Source: Litorimonas sp964414555 | GTDB lineage: Bacteria; Pseudomonadota; Alphaproteobacteria; Caulobacterales; Maricaulaceae | DNA length: 64,000 bases | Assembly: GCA_964414555.1 (NCBI GenBank) | Contig: CAYPWW010000005.1 | Span: forward strand, 1-64,000 | Direction of reading: 5' to 3' | Part shown: one piece after another, positions 24,381 through 33,327 of the stretch | How positions within the stretch are numbered: the stretch's first letter is position 1 | How the letters are laid out: each line of letters opens with the position of its first letter | Program-made: the position numbers and the translations under genes | Notes under the pieces: model-generated | The model's input: the letters and a program-made list of their open reading frames with translations, nothing else | Told to the model about the DNA's origin: nothing | Databases searched by the model: none

Positions 24381-25249
24381 TGCCTGCGACTGAACCTTGG
24401 GCGCTGGATATAGATGCCTCGCAAGATGTCGCCTTTGATTTGGCCGATGCCCTCGGCATGATCGGCGCGATGGAAGCGCTCAGCGTCGCAATCTTTGGTG
24501 CAAAAGACGGGCAGATGCGCGTGCAGGCACTGTATGAGACGCACGCGCTGGCCGAAGCCGCCCGCGAACAGATCAACCGCCCAGAGGCGACGATTAAACA
24601 ACTCCCGCCGACAGATTGGGTCAGTCAAACGCAAAAGGGCCTCCCACCTGTGCAAGCTGGCCGGTTTCACCTCTATGGCTCGCATGATTCTGAGACTGTG
24701 CCCGAAGGTGTCGTGGCCATCCATGTCGATGCGGGCATGGCGTTTGGCACGGGGCATCACGGCACGACGGCGGGTTGTCTTGTCATCTTTGACGACATGC
24801 TGAACCAGGGTCTCTTACCTGCACAAGTCTTGGACTTAGGCTGCGGCGCAGGCGTCTTGGCGATCGCCGCCGCCCGCACCTTGCCGGAAACGACCAAGAT
24901 TATCGCAACAGATATCGACCCCGACGCGATTGACGTCACGCGTGAGAACGCCGCGCAAAACGGTGTGGAAACACGCCTAACAGCGCATGTTGCGGATGGG
25001 TTTAATAGTCCCGCACTTAAAGGCCAGACATTCGAACTGATCTTCGCCAATATCCTGGCGGGTCCGTTGATGGGACTGGCGGCCAATATTGTCGCAGCTC
25101 TGGCGCCCAGCGGGCATGTCATCCTGTCGGGCATATTAGACGAAAAGGCCGAAGCCGTTTCTGCGCATTTCGCCGGTTTTGGCTTGGAGATTACGCCCTA
25201 TCCAAGCCTCAATGGCTGGACGAGCCTGCGCGCGAAATTACCTCAATAG
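24380..25249 (+). CDS. prmA: Ribosomal protein L11 methyltransferase
   Basis: Trimethylates ribosomal protein L11 with S-adenosylmethionine. The 289-residue protein has the N-terminal substrate-binding part (1-95), a linker and the class I methyltransferase domain. PrmA signatures are DAGMAFGTGHHGTT (about 117-130), motif I LDLGCGAGVLAIAA (about 150-163) and FANILAGPL, the post-II asparagine region. It is coupled to the lipoprotein gene upstream (TAATG). Confidence 0.95.
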   Translation: MPATEPWALDIDASQDVAFDLADALGMIGAMEALSVAIFGAKDGQMRVQALYETHALAEAAREQINRPEATIKQLPPTDWVSQTQKGLPPVQAGRFHLYGSHDSETVPEGVVAIHVDAGMAFGTGHHGTTAGCLVIFDDMLNQGLLPAQVLDLGCGAGVLAIAAARTLPETTKIIATDIDPDAIDVTRENAAQNGVETRLTAHVADGFNSPALKGQTFELIFANILAGPLMGLAANIVAALAPSGHVILSGILDEKAEAVSAHFAGFGLEITPYPSLNGWTSLRAKLPQ

Positions 25250-25253
25250 GCTT

Positions 25254-25287
25254 TGCGCAAAATAAAAGCCGCTCCAGAGGGAACGGC
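25254..25287 (-). terminator. Rho-independent terminator of a small minus-strand gene
   Basis: On the minus strand GCCGTTCC and GGAGCGGC form eight pairs (25268-25287) around a CTCT loop, followed by TTTTATTTTG (25258-25267). The T run exists only for minus transcripts, so it ends the 44-codon gene rather than prmA. Confidence 0.82.
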
Positions 25288-25315
25288 CTTCATCATCTTA
25301 GACTGTTTGCAATGT

Positions 25316-25450
25316 TTAGATCGCGCGTGTCGCGCGACGCAGGCGGCGCTGGTCGCGTCGGGCGATCAGGCTGATGCGTGCAGGGGCTTTGCCACCGCGG
25401 TTCGCTTGCGACGTCGTTACGAATTCGGTTCCGATCAGTTGAGTCGTCAT
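25316..25450 (-). CDS. Small basic protein (44 aa), unknown
   Basis: The frame reads MTTQLIGTEFVTTSQANRGG, then KAPARISLIARRDQRRLRRATRAI and TAA. The product is strongly basic in its second half (nine arginines in the last 20 residues), suggesting RNA, ribosome or membrane-surface binding. I know no family for it. Support is the very good terminator 28 bases after its stop on the same strand, inside an otherwise empty gap. The ribosome site is weak (GAAAGACC before ATG). Confidence 0.55.
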   Translation of the reverse strand: MTTQLIGTEFVTTSQANRGGKAPARISLIARRDQRRLRRATRAI

Positions 25451-25696
25451 GGTCTTTCAGGCTTTCAAAAACGCGGCAATCAGGCCGCTCGGGTAGTTGC
25501 GCGCTAGATAGCGATAAAAGGAATTTCGAGAAGCTCCGACGGGGGAAGACAGCTATGCAAAATTGCAAGAGGTTGGAAAGGAACCATTAGGGTTCTTGCT
25601 CATTTAGGTGGGTCATCTTGCACCAGCCAAAACATTTGCGCTGGACCCCTGCGAGCCTTAGGCATCGCATCAGACACCGAAACGCAAGGCCCGATC
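25451..25696. other. Non-coding gap before the aminopeptidase gene
   Basis: Open frames here are short and show no conserved-looking product. It must contain the promoter of the small minus-strand gene and of the aminopeptidase. An inverted GAAC-N7-GTTC (near 25581) is not a LexA box because the half-sites are inverted. Confidence 0.4.
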
Positions 25697-27544
25697 ATGA
25701 ACGCCATTCCGATGCCCTTTCAGACATATGATGTGACGGGTGGACCGGACTATGGGCGACGCAATCTGCCAAAGCTGCGCGCTGAAATGGCCACGCTGGG
25801 TTTGGATGCCTTCCTCGTCCCGCATGAAGACGAGTATCAGAACGAATATCTGCCCGATTGTAATGAGCGTTTGATGTGGGTGTCAGGCTTCACAGGTTCC
25901 GCAGGCGCCGCGATCATCCTGCGCGAGAGCGCCGTGATGTTTGTCGATGGTCGCTACACACTGCAAGTCCGGCAGCAGGTCGATGAAGCCCTCTTCGCGT
26001 TCACAAAACTAGAGGGCGGCGGCATGGCGGCATGGCTGCGCGAGAATCTGCCGACAGGCCAAACCATTGGCTATGATCCCCGCCTGCATAGTCCAGCCGC
26101 ATTGAAACAGATCGAAACGGCGATTGCCCATGTCGGCGGAACGGCCAAAGCGCTGGAGACAAACCCGATTGATACGGCGTGGCAGGATCGTCCGTCCGTG
26201 CCCCTAACACAGGTCAGCGCCTTGCCCCTGTCTGCCACAGGGAAGTCCCACGCGGCCAAACGCGCAGAGATCGGGGCCGCGATAGCCAAATCTGGCGCAG
26301 ACAGTGCCCTGATCACCGCGCCTGCGTCGATTGCTTGGTTGCTGAATATCCGCGGACGGGATGTGCAGTGCACGCCGCTGCCGCTTTCTACCGCGCTGAT
26401 CGACACGGACGGCAAAACGCAGCTGTTCATCGCGCCAGAGAAAATCACTGACCCTATCCGCGCGCATCTGGGGAATGAAGTCAGCTTACAGCCAGAAGGC
26501 GCGCTTCTGGACGCCATGAAAGCGCTGAAAGGCCAGCGCGTCATCGCCGATCCCAACACGGCATCGGCTTGGCACGTCAATCAGCTGCACGCCGCAGAGG
26601 CCAAGGTCATTTCCACCGCGGATCCTGTTGCCCTGCCGAAAGCCTGTAAGAACCGCGCAGAAATCGCGGGTGCTGTCGAGGCGCATCAACGCGATGGTGC
26701 TGCCCTCGTCCATTATCTCCACTGGCTGGACACCACGGCGCAATCCGGAGAGGTCGACGAGATCGAAGCCGCCACACAGCTGGAACAGTTCCGCCGCCGC
26801 GATGACACAGTCCGCGACCTCTCATTTGAATCGATCTCGGGCGCAGGTTCTAATGGCGCCGTCGTGCATTACCGCGTGAATACCGGCACTGTGCAAACCT
26901 TGGAGCGCGGCTCGCTATTCCTAATCGACAGTGGCGGGCAATATTCGGGCGAGGATTTCGGCGGGACAACGGATGTCACGCGCACCGTGCCGATTGGCGA
27001 CCCAACACCCGAAATGCGCGAGCGGTTCACCCTTGTCCTGCAAGGACATATCGCGCTGGCGACAGCGCGTTTCCCGAGCGGTACGACCGGTAGCAATCTG
27101 GACGTTCTCGCGCGTTTGCCGCTGTGGCAAGCCGGACTGGATTATGACCACGGTACAGGCCACGGCGTGGGCGTTTTCCTCGGTGTCCATGAAGGGCCGC
27201 AGCGGATTTCCAAACGCCCGAACAGCGTCGCCCTCAAACCCGGCATGATCGTGAGTAATGAGCCGGGATATTACAAAACCGATGCCTACGGCATTCGGAT
27301 CGAGAACCTACAATATGTCACCGACGCGAAAGCCATCACGAGCGGCGAGCGCCCTATGCACCGTTTTGAGACCCTCACCCTCGCGCCGATCCATCAGGAT
27401 TTGATCGCCGTCGAAATGTTGAGCGCGACTGAGCGAGACTATGTCGACGCCTATCACGCACGGGTTCTGAAAGAGATCGGGCCGCGTGTCGAAGGCGCGG
27501 CGCGGGCGTGGCTGGAAGCGGCGTGTCAGCCGCTAACCGATTAA
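25697..27544 (+). CDS. pepP: Xaa-Pro aminopeptidase, three-domain M24 type
   Basis: Cleaves N-terminal residues before proline. The 615-residue length, with two creatinase-like domains (about 1-310) before the pita-bread catalytic domain (about 315-555), is that of the long APP1-type enzyme rather than short PepP. Five metal ligands are visible: Asp in FLIDSGGQY, Asp in GGTTDVTRT, His in GTGHGVGVFLGVHEGP, Glu in VSNEPGYYK and Glu in RIENLQYV. The protein starts MNAIPMPFQTYDVTGG; no signal peptide. Its 3' end overlaps the convergent ligA end by 12 bases. Confidence 0.93.
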   Translation: MNAIPMPFQTYDVTGGPDYGRRNLPKLRAEMATLGLDAFLVPHEDEYQNEYLPDCNERLMWVSGFTGSAGAAIILRESAVMFVDGRYTLQVRQQVDEALFAFTKLEGGGMAAWLRENLPTGQTIGYDPRLHSPAALKQIETAIAHVGGTAKALETNPIDTAWQDRPSVPLTQVSALPLSATGKSHAAKRAEIGAAIAKSGADSALITAPASIAWLLNIRGRDVQCTPLPLSTALIDTDGKTQLFIAPEKITDPIRAHLGNEVSLQPEGALLDAMKALKGQRVIADPNTASAWHVNQLHAAEAKVISTADPVALPKACKNRAEIAGAVEAHQRDGAALVHYLHWLDTTAQSGEVDEIEAATQLEQFRRRDDTVRDLSFESISGAGSNGAVVHYRVNTGTVQTLERGSLFLIDSGGQYSGEDFGGTTDVTRTVPIGDPTPEMRERFTLVLQGHIALATARFPSGTTGSNLDVLARLPLWQAGLDYDHGTGHGVGVFLGVHEGPQRISKRPNSVALKPGMIVSNEPGYYKTDAYGIRIENLQYVTDAKAITSGERPMHRFETLTLAPIHQDLIAVEMLSATERDYVDAYHARVLKEIGPRVEGAARAWLEAACQPLTD

Positions 27545-29587
27545 CGCCAACCACTCGTCCTCGGTCAGGACTTTCACACCAGCGGCTTCGGCCTTTTTCA
27601 GCTTATTGCCCGCGCCCGGTCCCGCGACGAGATAATCCGTTTTACTCGACACGCTCCCAGATACCTTCGCACCAAGGCTTTGCGCGCGGGCTTTCGCCTC
27701 ATCGCGTGAGAAACGTTCTAATTTACCTGTAAACACAACCGTCTTGCCACTGACGGGGCTGTCCGATGTGGGCAGTTCCGCATCTTCTATGGTGATTTCA
27801 TTCGCAAGATCAGAAACGAGTTGCGTATTGCCTGGAGCGGCGAAAAATTGCGCGAGGGCAGACACAGCGGTTTGGCCGAGACCGTCGACATTCAGCAACC
27901 CTGCGACAGTGTCGCTCTCAGGCTTTTGCAAGGCAGGCAAGGCGTCCCAGAATTTCGACCAGCTGACAAAATACCGCGAGATCAACCGCGCATTCCCCTG
28001 CCCGATATAGCGGATACCCAGCGCGCGAAGCAGGCGTTCAAAGGGGACCTCTCGCCGCGCATCAATCGCATCGAAGAGCTTCGTCGCACTCGTCTCGCCA
28101 AAGCCTTCGCGCGTTTCGATTTTTAATTCAGAATTGCGCGCCCGAAGGGTGAAAATATCAGCCGGACTACGGATCGCACCTTCGGCGTAGAACAGCTCGA
28201 TCTGCTTTTCGCCCAGACCGTCAATGTCGAGCCCTTGCCGAGAGACGAAATGGATCAGGCTCTGCACGGCTTGCGCCGGACAGGACAGACCATTGGTGCA
28301 GCGGCGGACAACCTCTTGTCGGCCAGTTTTCTCGTCCACATCTGCCGCGACGGGCGCGTCGCAAACAGGACAGGTCGTAGGAAACGCAAAGGCCTCGCCC
28401 TCGCCCGGTTTCGTCACGCGCAGGATTTGCGGGATCACATCACCGGCGCGTTGGATTTCCACCGTATCGCCAGGTTTGACGCCCAGCCGCGCGATCTCAT
28501 CCGCATTGTGCAATGTCGCGTTTGAGACGACGACGCCGCCCACAGTGATCGGCGTTAGGCGCGCTACAGGCGTGAGTGAGCCTGTCCGACCAACTTGAAT
28601 ATCAATCGCTTCCACCGTCGTGATCGCTTTTTCCGCCGGGAATTTATGCGCAATCGCCCAGCGCGGTGCGCGCGAGACAAAGCCCAGCCGGTCCTGTAAA
28701 TCTAGCGCATCGACCTTGTAAACGACGCCGTCAATATCGTAGCCGAGGCCGGATCGGGCCTCCAAAATTTCGTGATACTGCGCGATCAGGCTCTCCGGCG
28801 AGGTGTGGCGGCGCATCAGCGGATTGACCGAAAACCCCCAATCACTAAAGCGTGCAACCGCCTCCATTTGGGTCGGCGCAATCGGTGCACTCAACGCTCC
28901 CCAGGTATATGCAAAGAACTTCAGCGGGCGGGTCGCGGTGACCGATGGGTCGATCTGGCGAAGACTCCCCGCGGCGGCATTGCGCGGGTTTTTATATTCC
29001 GCTTTTCCGGCCACCACCTGCGCAGCGTTCATCGTGTCAAAATCCGCGTGGTCGATATAGACCTCGCCGCGCACTTCCAACACATCAGGCCAACCCGTCC
29101 CTGCGAGCGTTTTCGGAATATCGTCCAAGGTCGAAAGATTGGCGGTCACATCTTCGCCGACCTGCCCGTCGCCGCGTGTCGCACCGCTGACCAGCTGGCC
29201 GCCCTCATAGCGCAGCGCGGCGGACAACCCGTCAATCTTGGGCTCAGCCGTGAAAGCAATGGTCTCATCCGTGTTTAGGAACCGCCCCACCCGTGCGACA
29301 AAATCTGAAACGTCTTCATCGGTGAAGGCGTTGTCCAGCGAAAGCATGGGCACGCTGTGTTTGATCTTGCCGAACTTGCCAGACGGCGTTGCGCCAACAG
29401 TTTTGGACGGGCTGTCTTTGCGAATTAAATGCGGATGTGCCGCTTCCAATGTCCGCAGCTCTGCCCGAAGCGCATCATATTCGGCGTCAGACAGAGCGGG
29501 ATTGTCGTCCTGATAATAGAGCGCGTCGGCGGCTTTGATCTCTCGCCCTAACCACGCCAGCCGCTTTTTGACCTCAGTATCGCTCAC
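27533..29587 (-). CDS. ligA: NAD-dependent DNA ligase
   Basis: Seals nicks using NAD+. The 684-residue protein has all domains: Ia (YYQDDNPALSDAEYDALR), adenylation domain with the lysine in AEPKIDGLSAALRYEGG, OB fold, a zinc finger (CPVCDAP...CTNGLSCPAQ), helix-hairpin-helix repeats (about 510-580) and a C-terminal BRCT domain (about 605-684, GKTVVFTGKLERFSRDEAK). It follows recN with an ATGA overlap and closes the long minus-strand cluster. Confidence 0.98.
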   Translation of the reverse strand: MSDTEVKKRLAWLGREIKAADALYYQDDNPALSDAEYDALRAELRTLEAAHPHLIRKDSPSKTVGATPSGKFGKIKHSVPMLSLDNAFTDEDVSDFVARVGRFLNTDETIAFTAEPKIDGLSAALRYEGGQLVSGATRGDGQVGEDVTANLSTLDDIPKTLAGTGWPDVLEVRGEVYIDHADFDTMNAAQVVAGKAEYKNPRNAAAGSLRQIDPSVTATRPLKFFAYTWGALSAPIAPTQMEAVARFSDWGFSVNPLMRRHTSPESLIAQYHEILEARSGLGYDIDGVVYKVDALDLQDRLGFVSRAPRWAIAHKFPAEKAITTVEAIDIQVGRTGSLTPVARLTPITVGGVVVSNATLHNADEIARLGVKPGDTVEIQRAGDVIPQILRVTKPGEGEAFAFPTTCPVCDAPVAADVDEKTGRQEVVRRCTNGLSCPAQAVQSLIHFVSRQGLDIDGLGEKQIELFYAEGAIRSPADIFTLRARNSELKIETREGFGETSATKLFDAIDARREVPFERLLRALGIRYIGQGNARLISRYFVSWSKFWDALPALQKPESDTVAGLLNVDGLGQTAVSALAQFFAAPGNTQLVSDLANEITIEDAELPTSDSPVSGKTVVFTGKLERFSRDEAKARAQSLGAKVSGSVSSKTDYLVAGPGAGNKLKKAEAAGVKVLTEDEWLALIG

Positions 29588-31260
29588 GAGGCGATGAGTT
29601 GCCGGGCGGCGGCGCGGGCTTCGGGTGTCACGGTTTCCCCGGCGAGCATCCGCGCGATTTCTTCCTCGCGCGCATCTGCGGCGATTTCAGTAACCGTCGT
29701 GGTCGTCGTTTTGCCTGTTGAGCTTTTCTCGATCCGGAATTGGCCGTCGGCGCAAGCGGCAACCTGTGGGCTGTGTGTCACGGTGAAGACTTGGGCAGTC
29801 TCGGCCAAGCGCGCGAGGCGTTTACCAACAGCGGCGGCAACGGCCCCGCCGACACCCTGATCAACTTCGTCAAAGACCATGACGGCCTCATTTTTTCCCG
29901 CAAGTGCGACTTTAATCGCGAGGGCAAATCGCGCCATTTCCCCGCCGGATGCGATCTTGTCCAAAGGGCCAATCGCTGTGCCGGGGTTGGTCGAAACGAG
30001 GAAGCGGATTTGATCGACGCCGCGCGCACTCTCTGGCGCGTCGCTTATATCCGTCCGGAATTGCGCGCGTTCCATTTTCAGCGGCGGCAGTTCTTTTGCG
30101 ACGGCGGCGTCCAGTGTTTTCGCGGACTTGCGACGCGCAGCCGTCAGTTTTGCGGCGGATTTGTCATAAGCGGCTTTTGCCACGACAGCGCGTTTGCGGG
30201 TCGCTTCGATATTCATCACAACGGAGTCGATCGCGTCGAGTTCTGTCGCAAATTCGGCTCGCTTCGCCGTTAGCGTCTCAATCGTGACACCGAATTTCCG
30301 CGCCGCTGCACGTAGAGCAAAGAGACGCTTTTCCGCATCATTCAGACGACCCGGTTCCACATCGAAACTCTGCGCGGCGGCGGCGACAGCTTCGCGCGCA
30401 TCCTGCGTTTCAAGCATGGCGCGCTCGAGGGCTTCTGAAGCTGTTTGCAGAGCTTTGGCCGCCGCCAACTCACCGTCGCCGAATTTTGTGCGTAGTCGTT
30501 CGATGCCCGCCAACGCGCTGGAGAGACGGCTCTCGAATGCGCCGTCTTCACCGAGAGCATCTTGTGCAGCGGTTAGTTCCGTCAACGCGCCTTCTGCACC
30601 TTGGAGGAACCGCCGCTCTTCGACAAGTTTTGCCTCTTCTCCGTCACGCGCGTCGAGACGGTCAAGTTCAACAATGGCGTGTTCTAGAAACTCACGATCT
30701 TCGCCAGCTTTGGCTTGTAGGGCGATGAGCGCATCCAGCTCGCGCTGTGTGTCTTGGCGGGCGGTGAAAGCCTCGCGCACGGCGGTGATTTCTTTGCCGT
30801 GGCCGCCAAATTGGTCGAGCAGGCTGACATGGGTCGTGGGGTCCAGCAGACCGCGTCCATCATGCTGGCCGTGAACTTCGAGGAGGAGCCCACCGAGCGC
30901 CGAGAGGAGTTTCACGCTGACGGGCTGGTCATTGACAAAAGCCCGACTGCGCCCGTCGCGATTGACCGTGCGGCGTAACGTGAGGTCTTCTGACGGATCG
31001 GCCTCAATGTCTTGCTCTGCGAGGATGGCAAAGACGGGATGTTCTGCGCTGAGGGCAAAGCTGGCCGTGCAGAGTGCTTTCTCTGTACCAGCGCGCACCA
31101 AGCCGCGATCAGAGCGCGCTCCCGTCGCCATGCCCAATGCATCCAAAAGAATAGATTTACCCGCGCCTGTCTCTCCCGTCAGAGCCGTCAGCCCTCGGGA
31201 AAAGTCCAGATCTAGCGCTTCGATCAGGACGACATTGCGAACGGACAGCCCGCTTAACAC
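29584..31260 (-). CDS. recN: DNA repair protein RecN
   Basis: SMC-like ATPase for double-strand-break repair. The 558-residue protein has Walker A GETGAGKSILLDALG near residues 29-43, a coiled-coil middle (about 150-370), and the C-terminal ABC half with IASGGEMARFALAIKVAL and MVFDEVDQGVGG (Walker B). It is three bases downstream of bamD and overlaps ligA by four bases, so transcription comes from upstream. No LexA box was seen in front, unlike many recN genes. Confidence 0.97.
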   Translation of the reverse strand: MLSGLSVRNVVLIEALDLDFSRGLTALTGETGAGKSILLDALGMATGARSDRGLVRAGTEKALCTASFALSAEHPVFAILAEQDIEADPSEDLTLRRTVNRDGRSRAFVNDQPVSVKLLSALGGLLLEVHGQHDGRGLLDPTTHVSLLDQFGGHGKEITAVREAFTARQDTQRELDALIALQAKAGEDREFLEHAIVELDRLDARDGEEAKLVEERRFLQGAEGALTELTAAQDALGEDGAFESRLSSALAGIERLRTKFGDGELAAAKALQTASEALERAMLETQDAREAVAAAAQSFDVEPGRLNDAEKRLFALRAAARKFGVTIETLTAKRAEFATELDAIDSVVMNIEATRKRAVVAKAAYDKSAAKLTAARRKSAKTLDAAVAKELPPLKMERAQFRTDISDAPESARGVDQIRFLVSTNPGTAIGPLDKIASGGEMARFALAIKVALAGKNEAVMVFDEVDQGVGGAVAAAVGKRLARLAETAQVFTVTHSPQVAACADGQFRIEKSSTGKTTTTTVTEIAADAREEEIARMLAGETVTPEARAAARQLIAS

Positions 31261-31263
31261 GGC

Positions 31264-32112
31264 CTAGAAGAGACGCTCTTTGAGGCGTGTCCAGTAACCC
31301 TGCTTGCGCGGCTTGGAAATCTCGTCGTCCAGATTGACGCCGTAGCTTTCTAGCAGATCATAGCTATCGTCATACCATTCGCTGTCCGGGTAGTTATAGC
31401 CCAGCACGGAGCCAACTTTCTTGGCTTCCGGAATGATGCCGAGCGAGACATAGCTCTCAACGAGGCGATGCAAAGCTTCTTCGGTTTGTGAGGTTGTCTC
31501 GTAATTTGTCACGACGGTTTTAAATCGACCAATCGCTGCAAGTTGTTGATTTTGCCCTTGATAATAGCGACCAACCGCCATTTCTTTACCCGCCAAATGG
31601 TCCTGCGTTAGCTCTAGCTTGAGCCGCGCATCGCGTGCGTAGTCGCTCTCTGGATAACGACGCACAACCTGTTGCAGGGCGGCTTCAGCGGCAATCGTCG
31701 TCGCCTGATCCCGACCCACATCATAGATCTGGTCGTAATAATTGATCGCGATCAGATAATAGGCATAGGGCGTGGAGTCATTCCCCGGATGCAAGCTGAT
31801 GAAGCGCTGCGCGGTCGCAATCGACTCGTCATGATCGGCTGAGCGGTAGTTCGCATATGCGCTCATCAACATGGCGCGGCGGGCCCATTTCGAGAAGGGA
31901 TGCTGGCGCTCTACCTCTTGGAACAGCAGCTTTGCATTGCCCCAATCACCGCGGTCGACTTGACGAAAGGCTTGATTGTAAATCAGCTCGGCTGGGCGTT
32001 CGACATAGGCTAAGCGTTCCTTCTTGCCCCCACCTGCCGTGCTGCAGGCAGACAGGCCAATACCAATGGCGGCGCAAAGCGCGAAAGACAGCAATCGAGA
32101 GCGAGACGTCAT
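31264..32112 (-). CDS. bamD: Outer-membrane assembly lipoprotein BamD
   Basis: Essential lipoprotein of the BAM complex that inserts beta-barrel proteins. From the ATG at 32112 the 282-residue protein has a lipoprotein signal (SFALCAAIGIGLSAC, lipidated Cys near 24). Five TPR-type helix pairs follow, including AELIYNQAFRQVDRGDW, KLLFQEVERQHPFSKWA and AYYLIAINYYDQIYD. The 70 extra in-frame residues upstream are unrelated and run into the 120-base gap after lpxC. It precedes recN by three bases. Confidence 0.95.
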   Translation of the reverse strand: MTSRSRLLSFALCAAIGIGLSACSTAGGGKKERLAYVERPAELIYNQAFRQVDRGDWGNAKLLFQEVERQHPFSKWARRAMLMSAYANYRSADHDESIATAQRFISLHPGNDSTPYAYYLIAINYYDQIYDVGRDQATTIAAEAALQQVVRRYPESDYARDARLKLELTQDHLAGKEMAVGRYYQGQNQQLAAIGRFKTVVTNYETTSQTEEALHRLVESYVSLGIIPEAKKVGSVLGYNYPDSEWYDDSYDLLESYGVNLDDEISKPRKQGYWTRLKERLF

Positions 32113-32233
32113 GCAAGAACTCAGGTCGAAGCTGATCCAAACGGGCCCGCACATGCGAGTCGCCCAGAGACAGCGGATGATATTACCTGCGCGTCTTAAG
32201 GCCTCTTGCGCGGCGCGGAAAGTGAGAAAAGCG

Positions 32234-33160
32234 TTATGCTGACACTGAGGACAGTTCAACTGCCTGTAAGCCAGCCATATCGACGGGCATGCCCGTGAAC
32301 GTCCACGCATCAGCCGTCGCAAAAAGCTTTGTCAGGAGGTCATGATTTAGCCCGTGACCGGACTTATGCGTGATAACGCGCCCTAAAATCGGCCCCCCTA
32401 GGTAAAGATCGCCGAGCAGGTCCAGCGCCTTATGCCGGACAAACTCATCCGCAAAGCGCAGACCAGAAGGATTGAGGATACGATCTTCATCCACGACAAT
32501 AGCGTTGTCATAGGAGCCGCCCTTGGAGAGACCTGCCTCTTGCAGGGCCGCAACTTCGTGTAAGCGTGCAAAGGTTCGTGCAGACGCCATACGTTCCCGG
32601 AATGCGCGGACATTTGGTACGATTTGAAGGCGCTGGCGTCCAATCGCGGCTTCTTTGAAATCAATCGTGACGTCCAACTCGAGGCGATCACACGGCTCAA
32701 TCCGGGCAAACGCACCGTCTTGTTCAACGGAAACAGGCGAAAGCACCTTCACATAACGGCGCGGTGCGGGCTGACGCAGGATGCCAACTTGCTCAATCAG
32801 AGCCAGAAATGGTTCAGCGGACCCATCAAGCGCGGGCAGCTCTGGCCCGTCCAGCTCAATATAGAGATTATCGATTCCCGCCGCAGACAAAGCTGCCAGC
32901 AAATGCTCAATCGTGGACACGCCGACACCCGCCGCATTGGAAAGGGTCGTGCAATTTCTCACGCCCGTCACAGAATCTGGATCTACGAGGATCAGATTAT
33001 CGCGATCTGTTACATCGACGCGTTTAAAGACAAGGCCCGTCCCCGTTGGCGCAGGGCGAAGGGTCAATCGCGCGTGCTGGCCACCGTGCAAAGCTGTGCC
33101 AGCCGTAAGAGCCGGACCACACAGGGTCGACTGACGACGTATGTTCATTGGGAGCGTCAT
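32234..33160 (-). CDS. lpxC: UDP-3-O-acyl-N-acetylglucosamine deacetylase
   Basis: Zinc deacetylase that commits precursor to lipid A synthesis. The 308-residue protein has the duplicated LpxC fold. Motifs: STIEHLLAAL with the first zinc histidine, ELDGPELPALDGSAEPF, RHKALDLLGDLYLGG and SGHGLNHDLLTKLF with the catalytic and zinc-binding histidines. I place the start at ATG 33160 (MTLPMNIRRQ); a TTG three codons before and an ATG four codons after are alternatives. It comes after ftsZ, as in many alphaproteobacteria. Confidence 0.96.
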   Translation of the reverse strand: MTLPMNIRRQSTLCGPALTAGTALHGGQHARLTLRPAPTGTGLVFKRVDVTDRDNLILVDPDSVTGVRNCTTLSNAAGVGVSTIEHLLAALSAAGIDNLYIELDGPELPALDGSAEPFLALIEQVGILRQPAPRRYVKVLSPVSVEQDGAFARIEPCDRLELDVTIDFKEAAIGRQRLQIVPNVRAFRERMASARTFARLHEVAALQEAGLSKGGSYDNAIVVDEDRILNPSGLRFADEFVRHKALDLLGDLYLGGPILGRVITHKSGHGLNHDLLTKLFATADAWTFTGMPVDMAGLQAVELSSVSA

Positions 33161-33279
33161 AGCGTGCAACTACAAAGCCCGAATGCGCTAAACAAGGCAA
33201 GCCCCGTGACCGAATGTTACAAATTCTGACGAAGATTTTAGAATTTGGTTAAGGTTCGTCCGAGGTAATTTTTCTCAGG

Positions 33280-33312
33280 ATTATAACGGATCGCCCGACA
33301 AACGCGCGATCC
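33280..33312 (-). promoter_or_regulatory. Hairpin and candidate -10 between ftsZ and lpxC
   Basis: A perfect seven-base inverted repeat GGATCGC/GCGATCC (33288-33294 and 33306-33312) lies 16 bases after the ftsZ stop. On the minus strand it is followed at once by TATAAT (33280-33285). There is no T run, so it is not a classical terminator. TATAAT could be the -10 of an lpxC promoter with an operator-like repeat in place of a recognisable -35. Confidence 0.35.
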
Positions 33313-33327
33313 CTTTACATCGCGGAC

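Noticed and set aside
25253..25568. Longer frames on both strands in the prmA-aminopeptidase gap
   Set aside because: The plus-strand frame contains the minus-strand terminator and has no ribosome site; the 91-codon minus frame overlaps the 44-codon gene in another frame and has no conserved-looking features.
25575..25600. GAAC and GTTC seven bases apart, upstream of the aminopeptidase
   Set aside because: Alphaproteobacterial LexA needs direct repeats; these are inverted.
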